This document shows positions 31,801 through 41,724 of a DNA stretch of 64,000 nt, one piece after another. Positions within the stretch are counted from its first letter, which is position 1. Every line of letters starts with the position of its first letter. Source of the stretch: Mycoplasmopsis columboralis (GTDB lineage: Bacteria; Bacillota_I; Bacilli_A; Mycoplasmatales; Metamycoplasmataceae); the NCBI RefSeq assembly GCF_900660675.1, contig NZ_LR215039.1, forward strand, positions 744,001-808,000. Reading direction: 5' to 3'. The notes below the pieces were generated by a model. The model saw nothing but the letters and a program-made list of their open reading frames with translations, had not been told where the DNA came from and ran no database searches. The position numbers and the translations under genes were made by a program.

Positions 31801-33609
31801 CGTCCTGAAAATGCTATTGGAGCTTTATCAAGAGCAAATCAATTTATTATCGCCGGTGATAAAGAACAACTTCCTCCAACTGACTTCTTTGCTCATTTTG
31901 ATGAGGATGATAGCATTGAAGATAATGCTTGAGATACAACAGCATTTGACTCTATTTTAGAAGTGGCTAATATTGTGCTACCAACTATTAAATTAAAATG
32001 ACACTACAGAAGTAAATTCGATGAACTTATTCAACCTTCAAACAAAGAAATTTACAATGATTTAGTTACCTTCCCAGCCTCAAAAATTCCTGCTAAATTT
32101 GAAGGGGTATCTCACGAATATGTTAAAGGTCAATTTATTGATTCAGTTAACCAAGTTGAAGCTGACAAAGTAGTTGAACTTGTTGTTGAAATCATCCGTA
32201 AATATGGTACTAGAAGAACAATTGGTGTTGTAACATTTAACACTCAACAACGTGATTTAATTGAAAGAAAAATTAATTTACTCAGACGTAAGACAACAGA
32301 ATTTGAACATTTCTTTAATGCTTATGAAATTGAAAAATTCTTTGTTAAAAACATAGAAACTGTTCAAGGAGACGAAAGAGATATTATCATCTTATCAGTT
32401 GGATATGGTCCAAACGCTAAAGGAATTATGTCAATGAACTTTGGACCACTTAACCAACAAAATGGGTACAGACGTTTAAATGTTGCTGTAACTCGTGCTA
32501 AAACAGCTGTAATTGTGGTTTCTTCATTTAATGAATCTGATATTGATTTATCTAGAACTAACGCTCGGGGAGTTAAATTCTTGAAAAATTACATCGCTTA
32601 TGCATCTAATCCAGGCAAATTCAGACTTGAAGCCCCACAATATGTATCTGAATTTGAATCTCCATTTGAAGATGATGTGTACAATGAGTTAAAAGCTCTT
32701 GGATACAACGTTCACAAACGTATTGGTTCTTCAGGATATAAAATTGATTTAGCCATTATGCATCCTAAAAAGCCAGGACATTACATTTTAGGTATTGAGT
32801 GTGATGGTTCTGTATATAAAACTTCTAAATCAACTCGTGACCGTGATATTTTACGCCAAAGAGTTCTTGAAGGAAGAAACTGAAGTATTTATCGTTTATG
32901 ATCTGCAGATTGATACAAAAACAAAACCAAACAAATCCAAAAACTTACTCAATTCATCGATCATATTATCATTAACAAAATCGAACTTAAATCAACACTA
33001 CAAAATGCTGATCCACTAAAAATTGATATTCCAGTCGAAGTGCAAGAAAAACAAATTGAAAAAGTCGTTTTTGATGCCTATCCAAATTATGAAGCTCTTT
33101 ACCGTCGGATTCAATCAAGTTCTCCAATTAATGAAAGTGCATTTATTTGAGCAATTATTAGTGAACTTAGTCCAATACATTATGACGAATTGAAAAAATT
33201 TGTACCTCGTATTTTCAACCGTAAAACATTCACCAATCTTCTTAAACAAGAGTTTGATGATATTTTGACTAACTTATCACAAAAAGATTTTATTGATTTT
33301 GAAGGTGATTTCATTGTGGCTCGTGATCAAATAATTGAATTTAGAGAACATACAAAAGATTCAACCAAACGTGATTTTGGAAGAATCCATCAAAAAGAAG
33401 CTGAATACTTTATTGAAACATTTATTGCTAAAACTAAAACATTAAGCGTTAATGATGCTATGTTGACATTTAGTAATTATTGTGGATTCAACAGCATTAC
33501 TCCAATTTCAAGTGATTTGATTTTAAAAGCAATTGACTCACTTGTAAATAAAGATTTAATTTATGTAGATCAAGATGTTATTTATTTAAAATCAGCTCAA
33601 CAACAATAG
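28879..33609 (+). CDS. DUF4011-SF1 helicase-nuclease (Hhe-like) protein
   Basis: This is a 1576-aa cytoplasmic ATPase. Domain order: DUF4011-type N-terminus (WKNRLLDLSMKSQSINYRKT, residue ~17 on); Walker A GPPGTGKSQTITN near 341; Walker B DEASQVRPENA near 967; late helicase motifs VQGDERDIIILSVGYG near 1163 and LNVAVTRAK near 1200; a Vsr/MTES_1575-like nuclease domain (GYKIDLAIMHP and GIECDG near 1285-1305); and a DUF3320-like C-terminus. Start GTG at 28879 has AAGGGAG 6 nt upstream. Many Trp are TGA and the frame is intact. The same architecture is known as the single-gene defence protein Hhe; here a defence role is inference. Confidence 0.88.
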
Positions 33610-33612
33610 TAA

Positions 33613-33641
33613 TTCAACAGGTATAATGCCTGTTGTTTTTT
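33613..33641 (+). terminator. Terminator of the helicase-nuclease gene
   Basis: CAACAGG and CCTGTTG flank a 7-nt loop followed by TTTTTTA. Confidence 0.8.
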
Positions 33642-33754
33642 ATGGGAAAATTTTTCAAAAAAACAAAGATTTTTCACTGTATCAACGCACTAAAAAACAA
33701 AACAATGTAAAATTAAAATATACTAATTAAACATGAAAAAAAGGAGGAATATTT

Positions 33755-34726
33755 ATGTTAATTGGAAATTCAAAAGTAGCAAAAGATGCTATCGAAAAAT
33801 ATGATTCAATTGTTATTTTTCACCACATCCGTCCTGATGGAGATTGTTTAGGTTCTCAACATGGACTTGCTGAATTAATCAAAACAAATTACCCAAACAA
33901 AAAAGTCTATTGTGTGGGAGATAATGTTGGTGTGCTTGATTTTATGAGCTATAACTTCACCAATGAAGAAGATATTGATTACAATAATTCATTAGCTATT
34001 GTTGTTGATGCTTCTTCTGGAGATAGAATCGAAAAAGCACATTTACTTTATGAAAATAGAACTACTGCTAAATTAAGAATTGACCATCACCCAAATGATA
34101 GTGATATTAAATACGATTATTTATGAGTTGATGAACACTATGTTGCTGCAGCGGAAATGATTGCGATGTTAGCTTATGAATCAAAATGAGAAGTAACTCA
34201 AAAAGCATCAGAATATGTGTATTTAGGAATTAATACTGATTCAGGAAGATTTTTATATCCAGATACCAGTGCTAGAACTCACAAGTTAGTAGCGTTTTTA
34301 ATGGAAAATGGTTTCCATCCACAAAATATCTTAAGAGAACTTTCAAAACGAACATTTAAAGGAATTAAATTTGTCGGAGAAATTCTTAGTGGATTCAAAA
34401 AACAAGGAAGAGTTCTTTACTACGAAATTACTTCTGAAGTATTAGCTAAACATAACCTAACTTCTCTTGAAGCAGCAATGTATGTAAATGAATTAGCAAA
34501 CATTGAGGATAATTCATGTTGAGCATTATTTGTTCAATTAGAAGATGGAAAAGTAAGAGGAAGACTTCGTTCAAATGGCCCACTTGTAAATAAAGTAGCT
34601 AAAGAATACAATGGTGGAGGTCACGATAATGCCGCTGGAATTACTGTTGACTCTTGAGAAGAAGTGCCTGGCGTATTAGAAAGATTAAATCAAGAAATTC
34701 AAACTTACGAAAGCGAAAAAAAATAA
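33755..34726 (+). CDS. DHH-family phosphoesterase (NrnA-like), copy 1
   Basis: This 323-aa DHH/DHHA1 enzyme is probably a nanoRNase/pAp phosphatase that degrades short oligonucleotides. Motifs: FHHIRPDGDCLGS (I), VVDAS (II), IDHHPND (III, the DHH motif), and GGGHDNAAG in the DHHA1 domain. All metal ligands are present. SD AAAGGAGG. The stop overlaps the next paralogue's ATG by 1 nt. A 120-nt stretch (33803-33922) is 116/120 identical to the paralogue. Confidence 0.9.
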
Positions 34727-35694
34727 TGCAAATTGGTACATTAAAAGAAGCTTTCAAAGTTATTTTAGAGCACGATTCAATTGTTATTTTTCACCACATC
34801 CGTCCTGATGGAGATTGTTTAGGTTCTCAACATGGACTTGCTGAATTAATCAAAACTAATTACCCAAACAAAAAAGTATATTGTGTTGGTGATGCAAAAG
34901 GTTCTTTTAGTTTCTTAAACATTAAAATGAATGAATATCCTAGTGATGAGATCTTAGCTAATTCTTTAGCTGTTGTGGTAGATGCCAACTATAAAGAAAG
35001 AATTGAAGCTAGAGAATTATTAGATAAAAATCTTTTTAAAGCTGTTTTAAGAATTGATCACCACCCTAATGAAGATGATTTAGGTGAAGAAACTATTAGA
35101 TGAGTTGACAGTTCATATGTAGCAGCAGATGAGATGATAACTCATATTGCTAAAGATCAAAACTTAGTTGTTTCACCAAGAGCAGCGTTATTCTTATATT
35201 TAGGAATGAACACTGATTCAGGTAGATTTTTATATAACAACACTAGTGCAAGAACACTTGAATTAGCAGCCTTTTTATACAATAATGGTTTAGATGCTGA
35301 TTTTATTCATTCAAATTTAGCTAAAACATCTTTACAAGATTTACAGTTTCAAGCTTGATTAACTTCAACTCTTAAAACCAGAGATGGGGTAGCATATATT
35401 CAAAATTCTTACGCTGATACAATTGCACGTGGTAAAACTCCACAAACTTCAGTTAGACCTAACTTAATTGCCAACATTGAAGGATATCCAATATGAGTGC
35501 AATTCACTGAAGAAGAAACCGGTAAAATTCGTGTTGAGTTCCGTTCAAATGGACCGATTGTAAGAAATGTAGCCGTTAAATGAAACGGAGGAGGACACGA
35601 AAGAGCTTCCGGATGTATGATTGATTCTTTTGATAATGTTGAAGCGGTTATTGATGATTGTGCTGAAGAAGTAAAACGTTATTATCAAAAATAA
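34726..35694 (+). CDS. DHH-family phosphoesterase (NrnA-like), copy 2
   Basis: This 322-aa tandem paralogue of the upstream gene has all catalytic motifs intact: FHHIRPDGDCLGS, VVDAN, IDHHPNED and GGGHERASG. Outside the shared block around motif I the two differ strongly, suggesting an old duplication with local gene conversion. Translation is coupled to copy 1 by TAATG, and tdk starts 3 nt after the stop. The substrate split between the copies is unknown (one might prefer pAp, the other nanoRNA or c-di-AMP products). Confidence 0.9.
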
Positions 35695-35697
35695 TTT

Positions 35698-36252
35698 ATG
35701 ATGTTTTGAAAAGATACAAAAGGTACTTTAGAAGTTATTACAGGACCAATGTTTGCGGGCAAAAGTGCAGAATTAATTAAAAGATTAACTATTTTAAAAA
35801 TCGCTCAAGTAAAGTTTTTGGTATTTAAACCAGAATTTGATACTCGTTTTGGAGATGATGTTATTGTTAGTCGCACTGGTTCAAATCTTAAAGCCATATC
35901 ACTAAAACAACCTTCTGATGTTTGAGAATATCTAACCAAAGATATAAAGGCAGTAGCTTTTGATGAAGTTCACTTTTTTGATGAATCTATTTTTGAAGTC
36001 ATCAATCAATTAATCTCCAAAGGAGTTAGAGTTATTGTTTCAGGATTAGATATGGATTTCGCAGGCAAAAGTTTTGCTATAACTGCCGAATTACTCGCAC
36101 AGGCCGATTATGTTTCAAAACTTAAGGCAGTTTGTATGAAATGTTACGAACAAGCTTCTTTATCTTATCGTAAGGTAAAGTCGCAAGAACGCCATCTTTT
36201 AGGCGATTCTGAATATGAAGCAAGATGCCGCCAATGTCATAGAGTTAAATAA
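35698..36252 (+). CDS. tdk: Thymidine kinase
   Basis: This type II thymidine kinase phosphorylates thymidine for salvage. The 184-aa product has Walker A GPMFAGKSAE, Walker B-like AFDEVHFFD and zinc cysteines in VCMKCYE and RCRQCH. Trp residues are TGA. Two adjacent ATGs (35698, 35701) are possible starts. It is third gene of the DHH-DHH-tdk operon, ending at a strong terminator. Length and motifs match the family. Confidence 0.95.
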
Positions 36253-36253
36253 T

Positions 36254-36285
36254 ACAAAAACACAACGCTGAGTTGTGTTTTTGTT
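36254..36285. terminator. Bidirectional terminator between tdk and era
   Basis: ACAAAAACACAAC and GTTGTGTTTTTGT flank loop GCTGA; it serves tdk (plus) and era (minus). Confidence 0.8.
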
Positions 36286-37159
36286 ATTTATATCCAAATT
36301 TAGCTAGTTCTTTTTCGTTATCGTTTCATTTATTAGCGATTTTTACTTTTAAATTCAAAATAACTCTAGTATTAAATTGTTTCATCATTTTGTATCTAGC
36401 ATTCTGTCCAATTTGTTTAATTTTTGACGCCTTAGCTCCAATAACCATTCCTTTTTGAGAAGGTTTTTTCACGTAAATAATTGCTTCAATTTCGATTAAA
36501 TCTTCTGATTCTATGAATTCATTAACCTCAATGGCAATTGAGTGTGGCAATTCTTCATATAAAGAGTTAATAGCTGATTCTCTGATAATTTCTTTAGCTA
36601 AAAAACGCATTGATTTATCTGTAATGTAATCTTCATCATACTGAGGTTCTCCCTCGTATGTATATGATTTTATTAACTCAATCAAATCATTTACTGATTT
36701 AGGATATTTAACTGAAACAGAAGTAATTTCAGTGAAATTATATTCTTGTAGCTCTTGAATTTTTTCAAGCATTTTTTGTGGTTGTTTGTGATATTTGTCA
36801 ATTTTAGTAATTACTGCAACTTTATTTTTAGCACGAGAGATTTTTTCTAAAATCATTTTATCTCCAGGACCGATTTTTTCATCAATTGGAGTTAAAAATA
36901 AAACGACATCAATATCTTTGACAGTGCTGTAAGCGTTCTTGTTTAAAATTTCTCCAAGCTTGTTTTCTGGTTTATGAATACCAGGGGTATCAGTAAAAAT
37001 AATTTGATAATCTTCATCGGTATATACACCAGTAATTTGATCTCTTGTTGTTTGAGCGACATCAGTCACAATTGATACATCATAATCTAATATAGAGTTC
37101 ATTAAACTGCTTTTACCCACATTTGGACGACCAATAAATGAAGCAAAACAAATTTTCAT
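36284..37159 (-). CDS. era: GTPase Era
   Basis: Era is a GTPase that binds 16S rRNA during 30S maturation. The 291-aa product has G1 GRPNVGKSSL (residues 10-19), G3 DTPGIH and G4 ITKIDK, followed by a KH domain (GMVIGAKASKIKQIGQNAR). An internal TGA Trp splits off the last 16 codons. Its ATG overlaps the stop of cdd by 1 nt. It is last gene of the ybeY-cdd-era block. Confidence 0.96.
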
Positions 37160-37551
37160 TATTTAATATCACTTTCTAAAATGCTATATGGGACAAGCTC
37201 TTCCACTGTGTTTACTCTAACTTGAGTTCCATCGTTTGAGTATTGATAAACTTTAGCATTTGCAGGCATAAATTCAGTCATAACTTGTCTACAACCAGCA
37301 CAAGGACTTATAATACCTTCTTTTTTACTAATAATGTGAATTTCTTTAAAAGTACCTACTTTTCCACCATAAGCAACAGAACCAAATAATGCACTTCTTT
37401 CGGCACATAATCCTGAAGGATAAGCGGCATTTTCAACATTAACACCGTAATATTCTTTATCATTTTCATCAATAGCACAAGCAGCTACTTGAAAATTTGA
37501 ATATGGAGCATAAGCTTTTTTTAATAATTCCTTTAATTTTAAAATATTCAT
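37159..37551 (-). CDS. cdd: Cytidine deaminase
   Basis: Cdd deaminates cytidine to uridine for pyrimidine salvage. The 130-aa product shows the zinc/catalytic motifs LCAERSALFG (Cys and Glu) and SPCAGCRQVMTEF (C-x2-C). It sits between ybeY (5-nt gap) and era (1-nt overlap), a common order in mollicutes. Confidence 0.96.
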   Translation of the reverse strand: MNILKLKELLKKAYAPYSNFQVAACAIDENDKEYYGVNVENAAYPSGLCAERSALFGSVAYGGKVGTFKEIHIISKKEGIISPCAGCRQVMTEFMPANAKVYQYSNDGTQVRVNTVEELVPYSILESDIK

Positions 37552-37556
37552 ACATC

Positions 37557-38021
37557 CTACTTTCTAGTTATTTTTAAGGGTTTAAAAATTTTATCAACAA
37601 TTTGATTCATGATAATTCTTTCATCTTCTTGTTCGTGATCGTATCCAGCTAAATGAACTAAACCATGAGTAAAAAGATAACAAAATTCACGTTTAATTGA
37701 GTGGTTGAATTCTTCTGCTTGTTCAAGCATTTTATCATAGCAAATTACTAACTCACCAAGCAATAAAAAGGGCATTTGTTGATATAAATGTGGATCTTGA
37801 GTTCCAAAAGATAATATGTCAGTAACGTAATCTTTATTGCGATACTCTTTGTTCAATTGCTTGATTTTACGCTTTGATACGATTTTTACATCAACGATAA
37901 TTGGTTTTTTGATTTTGAAATACTTAGCGAAGTTTTGCACTATTTCATACATTTCCTTTTCAAAATCAATTTCATGTTTTGTTTTATTTTCAAAAGAAAT
38001 TTCATGTTCAATAAGTTTCAT
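37557..38021 (-). CDS. ybeY: Endoribonuclease YbeY
   Basis: YbeY is a zinc endoribonuclease in 16S rRNA processing. The 154-aa product has the metal motif HGLVHLAGYDH and the upstream TDILSFG block. It begins 7 nt after the exporter accessory gene, so it may be co-transcribed with the exporter. Confidence 0.95.
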   Translation of the reverse strand: MKLIEHEISFENKTKHEIDFEKEMYEIVQNFAKYFKIKKPIIVDVKIVSKRKIKQLNKEYRNKDYVTDILSFGTQDPHLYQQMPFLLLGELVICYDKMLEQAEEFNHSIKREFCYLFTHGLVHLAGYDHEQEDERIIMNQIVDKIFKPLKITRK

Positions 38022-38028
38022 AAAACAA

Positions 38029-38418
38029 TTATAAACTTTTATAAAAAATGTATTTTAAAATGTATTTGAGAAAGGTCGTAAAATCACTACTATAAGTGCA
38101 TTGAATTTCGAAGATGTTCTTTTCTTTTAATTTAACTAGTAGCTCAGGAGAAGTGATTTTTATGTGTGAGTCTTGCAATTGGTATTTGAGTGTGTAATTT
38201 TGAATCTCACCATCAATGCTAATCTGTACATGTGAACCTTGGGTGAAAGTATTTTTATCATATTCTATTAGGTACATTGTTTCATACTCTCGTTTGATCA
38301 AACCCTTATGATAGTCTTGTATTGGATAAAACATTAATACATACACAAAAAAAGCGACCGTACATATAAGAAACAATAAAAATGTTCCTTTTTTAATGTT
38401 GATAAAAACTTCCTTCAA
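38029..38418 (-). CDS. Exporter accessory protein, single-TM, HlyD-like
   Basis: This 129-aa protein has one N-terminal transmembrane helix (GTFLLFLICTVAFFVYVLMF) and an outside domain with beta-rich GSHVQISIDGEIQNYTLKYQ. The start is TTG at 38418, with AAAGGAGGT 6 nt upstream inside the ABC gene (26-nt overlap). Size, topology and position after a C39-type exporter suggest a membrane fusion/accessory subunit like those of bacteriocin exporters, but sequence evidence for that family is weak. It is followed by ybeY after 7 nt. Confidence 0.7.
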   Translation of the reverse strand: MKEVFINIKKGTFLLFLICTVAFFVYVLMFYPIQDYHKGLIKREYETMYLIEYDKNTFTQGSHVQISIDGEIQNYTLKYQLQDSHIKITSPELLVKLKEKNIFEIQCTYSSDFTTFLKYILKYIFYKSL

Positions 38419-40423
38419 GGTGTACCTCCTTTGAATGATCAAATAAGTAATTTTGATTATGGCTAACTTCAATAATCAAAGAATTCAATAATATATTTTG
38501 ACTTAATTGTTTAACTTCTTTAAATAGATCAGGACTTAGATTATCAAAGGCTTCATCAAAAACAACTAAAGAGTATCTTTTTTCAAAGCTTTTGAGAAAA
38601 TTGACAATTTGTTTTTCACCGTTTGAAAGATCTGAGACATTTTTGCTGTATATTGATTTTATTTTTTGAGGTAGTTTCTGTAAATTTAATTTTTCAGATA
38701 TTTCAAATAAATGAGTTGTGTTCAAATCTTGCAAATACTCTGAAACTTTTATATTGCGCAAATTTAACTCCCCAGATAAATAAAGTGAGGCTCTTTTATA
38801 TGCAATACACTCTGTTGGTTGGATTGTTTCGTCGTTTACTTTAAAAAGACCATTTTGATGCTTTAAATTACCTGTCAAAATACCACATAAAGTAGTTTTT
38901 CCGCTTCCATTTTCACCGGTTAAATGTGTATTTTGATCTATTATCAAGTTTTGAATATTTAGATTTTTATTATTACTATTTTGAATATATGAAAAATCTA
39001 AATAGGACAATTGAATTTCTTTTATTTCAATTGTATTATGAGTGCACATGTAATTCGAAGAGGATAAATTAAAGGAGAAAAAACCCAAAAGTTGTTTTGC
39101 AATTTTAAATTGATTGTATAAGTTCAACATTGGTCAGAAACTTTTTGTTGCTCTAATTAAGATACTAGAAGCTGTCAAAACGAAAATAAGATCAACTAAA
39201 TTTAGTTTGTTTGACCAAATTTGAAATGCTCCAAGGCTAATTATTATAATAGGACCTAATATTTCTATTACATTACTTAGGTTTTCGACAAAAGTAAAAA
39301 AAGAATGTGTTTGCACATTAATGGTTGCATTATTTGCGGTCTTTTGAATGATTTTATTTTTTAATTTCATTTCAAAGTCCACATGTGTATAACCTTTAAC
39401 ATAGTTAAAGAAATCTTCAATTAATGCATTTATTTGAATATTATTTTGAATTTGAGTTTTGTAAAAATAATCATATTTATCTAAAATAAAAAAATTAATA
39501 ATTAGTAATATTGCGCAATAAAAAACAATAGCTAATAATAAGAAAATATTGGTCTTAAACAATATCAAAATTCCGATAGTTAAAAATAGTAAATTTTGCA
39601 TCAAAAGAGGACCAAAATTACTTTTAAACAGAAGAATTGTGTCAACCGAATTAATCCTATTGATCAATTCGGTTGAATTTATTTGATTTATTTGAAAGAA
39701 ATTGCGTTCTCTTAAAGTGGTTAAAATTTCCAATTTTTTCTCGTTTGCCTTTTTGAGAAGATGTTCGAAAAGAATTTTTTCACCAATATATTTAAAAATG
39801 TGTTGAACAACAATAAGTCAACATAATGTTCCTGTTATAAAAATTAAATGTTTACCTAAATTAAAAGGAATTAACTCAGACAAAATAAATCTATTAACTA
39901 TAGGAATTAGCAATATCAATATTGACTCAATTAATTTATTTAAATACATAATAATTTGTATTTTATTGTGTTTAATTTTAAGTTCACCAAATTGTGCATG
40001 ATTTTGGGTATCTGGTTTTTCGTTACTCAAAGAAAAAGATACTAATATTTTTAGAAATAATTCAAAAAATTGCTCTCAGGTATATTTAATTTGTCCTTGA
40101 AAAGGATCGATGCAAAAAATGTGATTTTTGTCAAATTTAGTTATAACTATCATGTGTTGATTATTGTCTTTAGCAATTACTGCAGCAAGTGGAAATTCAC
40201 TTTTTTCAAGTTTTTTGAAAGTCTCTGGTTCACAGTTAAACACATCCATTTTTACATTATATTTTGCAAGTAAGTTTTTAAGCGTTCCTAATGAAATTCC
40301 TTCATTTTGATAACTTACTTGCATTTTTAAATCATTTATTGAGACCTTATGGTCGGTAAGTTTGTTGATAAAAAATTCTGCTACAACTAAGGAACAATCT
40401 TTTGAGTCATACTGATATTTCAT
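38393..40423 (-). CDS. Peptidase-containing ABC exporter (C39 PCAT type)
   Basis: This 676-aa exporter would cleave a leader peptide and export the cargo. The N-terminal C39 cysteine protease has QYDSKDC (Gln4, Cys10), His90 in NNQHMIVI and Asp106 in IDPFQG, all intact. A ~6-TM region follows, then an ABC domain with GENGSGKTTL, signature LSNGEKQ, Walker B SLVVFDEAFD and H-loop EVSHN. Start: the ATG at 40423 puts the catalytic Gln/Cys at the normal distance; -35 TTGTTC, -10 TATTAA lie 8 nt upstream, so it may be leaderless. Trp codons are TGA. No cargo gene is seen nearby. Confidence 0.88.
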
Positions 40424-40554
40424 TTGTTTATTTAATAAAAAATTAATATAAAAAAGAACAAAAAAGAACTTTTGTGGATTTTGTACCATCTTAAAAGGAT
40501 TTTGAGTTTTTAAAAAGAAGTTTATAATTGATATACTAATTTTAAGGAGTAAAA

Positions 40555-40992
40555 ATGAAAAAAGTTGTTGCTTTTGCTAGCGATCATGCTGGATTTAAGC
40601 TTAAAGAGGAACTTGTTCAATATATCCAATCATTAGGATATGAAACAGTGGATTTAGGACCTGACAATGACAAAGAATCAATTAGTTATGCCACACAAGG
40701 AAAAGAACTAGCTGAATATGTTGACTCTCGTCAACCAGATTTCGCAATCGGAGTATGTGGTACAGGTTTAGGAATTTCTTATGCTCTAAATAGACACAAA
40801 CACATTAGAGCAGCCCGTGTTACTTCGGTAGAAGATGCGAAATACGCTAAATTACACAACAACGCAAACGTGTTAGTGTTTGGTGGTCGTCAAGTATCAT
40901 TGGAAGATGCTAAAAAAATGGTAGATGAATATATTGCCACTGAATTTGAAGGTGGAAGACACCAAAAAAGAATCGATCAGTTAGACGAATAA
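40555..40992 (+). CDS. rpiB: Ribose-5-phosphate isomerase B
   Basis: RpiB interconverts ribulose-5-P and ribose-5-P. The 145-aa product has FASDHAGFKLKEEL, the catalytic Cys loop GVCGTGLGISYALN and NVLVFGGRQV. It pairs functionally with deoB, encoded 0.9 kb away, in pentose/nucleoside use. LacA/LacB relatives share the fold, but the CGTG loop and length favour RpiB. Promoter TATACT-like and SD AAGGAG precede it. Confidence 0.93.
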   Translation: MKKVVAFASDHAGFKLKEELVQYIQSLGYETVDLGPDNDKESISYATQGKELAEYVDSRQPDFAIGVCGTGLGISYALNRHKHIRAARVTSVEDAKYAKLHNNANVLVFGGRQVSLEDAKKMVDEYIATEFEGGRHQKRIDQLDE

Positions 40993-41021
40993 TAACCTTT
41001 GTTTATTAAAATTTAATTACA

Positions 41022-41109
41022 AAACACACCTGATTTTGCAGTATGAAATTTTTAAAATACATTTACTGAACTCATTTTTTATCGTGTGTCATTTTTATTT
41101 GTAATTAAA
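41022..41109. repeat. Long nested inverted repeat downstream of rpiB
   Basis: TTTAATTACAAA plus ACACAC (41022-41039) are complementary to GTGTGT (41084-41089) plus TTTGTAATTAAA (41098-41109). Inside lie CAGTA/TACTG and GTAT/ATAC pairs. It could be a cruciform, an RNA structure acting as terminator, or the remnant of a mobile element. Confidence 0.6.
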
Positions 41110-41186
41110 AAACGAAAAAAATATTAAATTTGTTATACTTTTAAATATATATTTAAAAACACAATATTTTTAAAGTTAGGAAAATT

Positions 41187-41675
41187 ATGAAAAGAAAATT
41201 AGCATTATTATTTTCAGTGTTTGGAGGAGTAACTGCTCCTTTAGCAATTGCTGCTTCATGTTCACAACAACAAAGTGTTACAAAATCTGAAAATTCTACA
41301 ACAACAGCTGCTACAACAGAAGAAAAAACTCTTTCACCTGAAGAAGTTGCAAAAGTTGCTTTAGTTAAAGAATCTACAGCGGCTAATGAAAACTTAATTA
41401 GAATGTCAGAAAACGTTTTAGTTCTTTTAAAAGAATCAGCTAAAATGAAAAATTCATCTGAAGCTTCTAAAGAAGATGTTTATTTAGAATTTGGTGAATT
41501 ATACTTTGATATGTCTAAATCAGTAAAACAAGAAATTACATTAGTTTCAACACAAGGAACCGCTGCAAAATTTGTTGTTCAACTTTCTAAAACATTATCA
41601 AATAACACAGTTGTTTCAGTATCTAAAGAAGTAGAAGTCAATGGATACAAAGAAGCAGAAGCTGCAGAACAATAA
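41187..41675 (+). CDS. Small lipoprotein, unknown
   Basis: This 162-aa lipoprotein has signal peptide ending PLAIAASC (Cys25), a Ser/Thr/Ala/Glu linker to ~50, then a helical/beta domain (LVLLKESAKMKNSSEAS, LEFGELYFDMSKSV). Very Ala/Glu/Ser-rich; no Trp. SD TTAGGA and a TATACT -10 about 40 nt upstream. No family recognised. Confidence 0.85.
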   Translation: MKRKLALLFSVFGGVTAPLAIAASCSQQQSVTKSENSTTTAATTEEKTLSPEEVAKVALVKESTAANENLIRMSENVLVLLKESAKMKNSSEASKEDVYLEFGELYFDMSKSVKQEITLVSTQGTAAKFVVQLSKTLSNNTVVSVSKEVEVNGYKEAEAAEQ

Positions 41676-41684
41676 TCAACCTAT

Positions 41685-41717
41685 AAGAAAAAAACAGGGA
41701 TTCCTGTTTTTTTCTTT
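41685..41717 (+). terminator. Terminator of the 162-aa lipoprotein gene
   Basis: AAAAAACAGG and CCTGTTTTTT flank GATT; the AT-rich flanks also allow minus-strand termination of deoB. Confidence 0.8.
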
Positions 41718-41724
41718 GATTATT

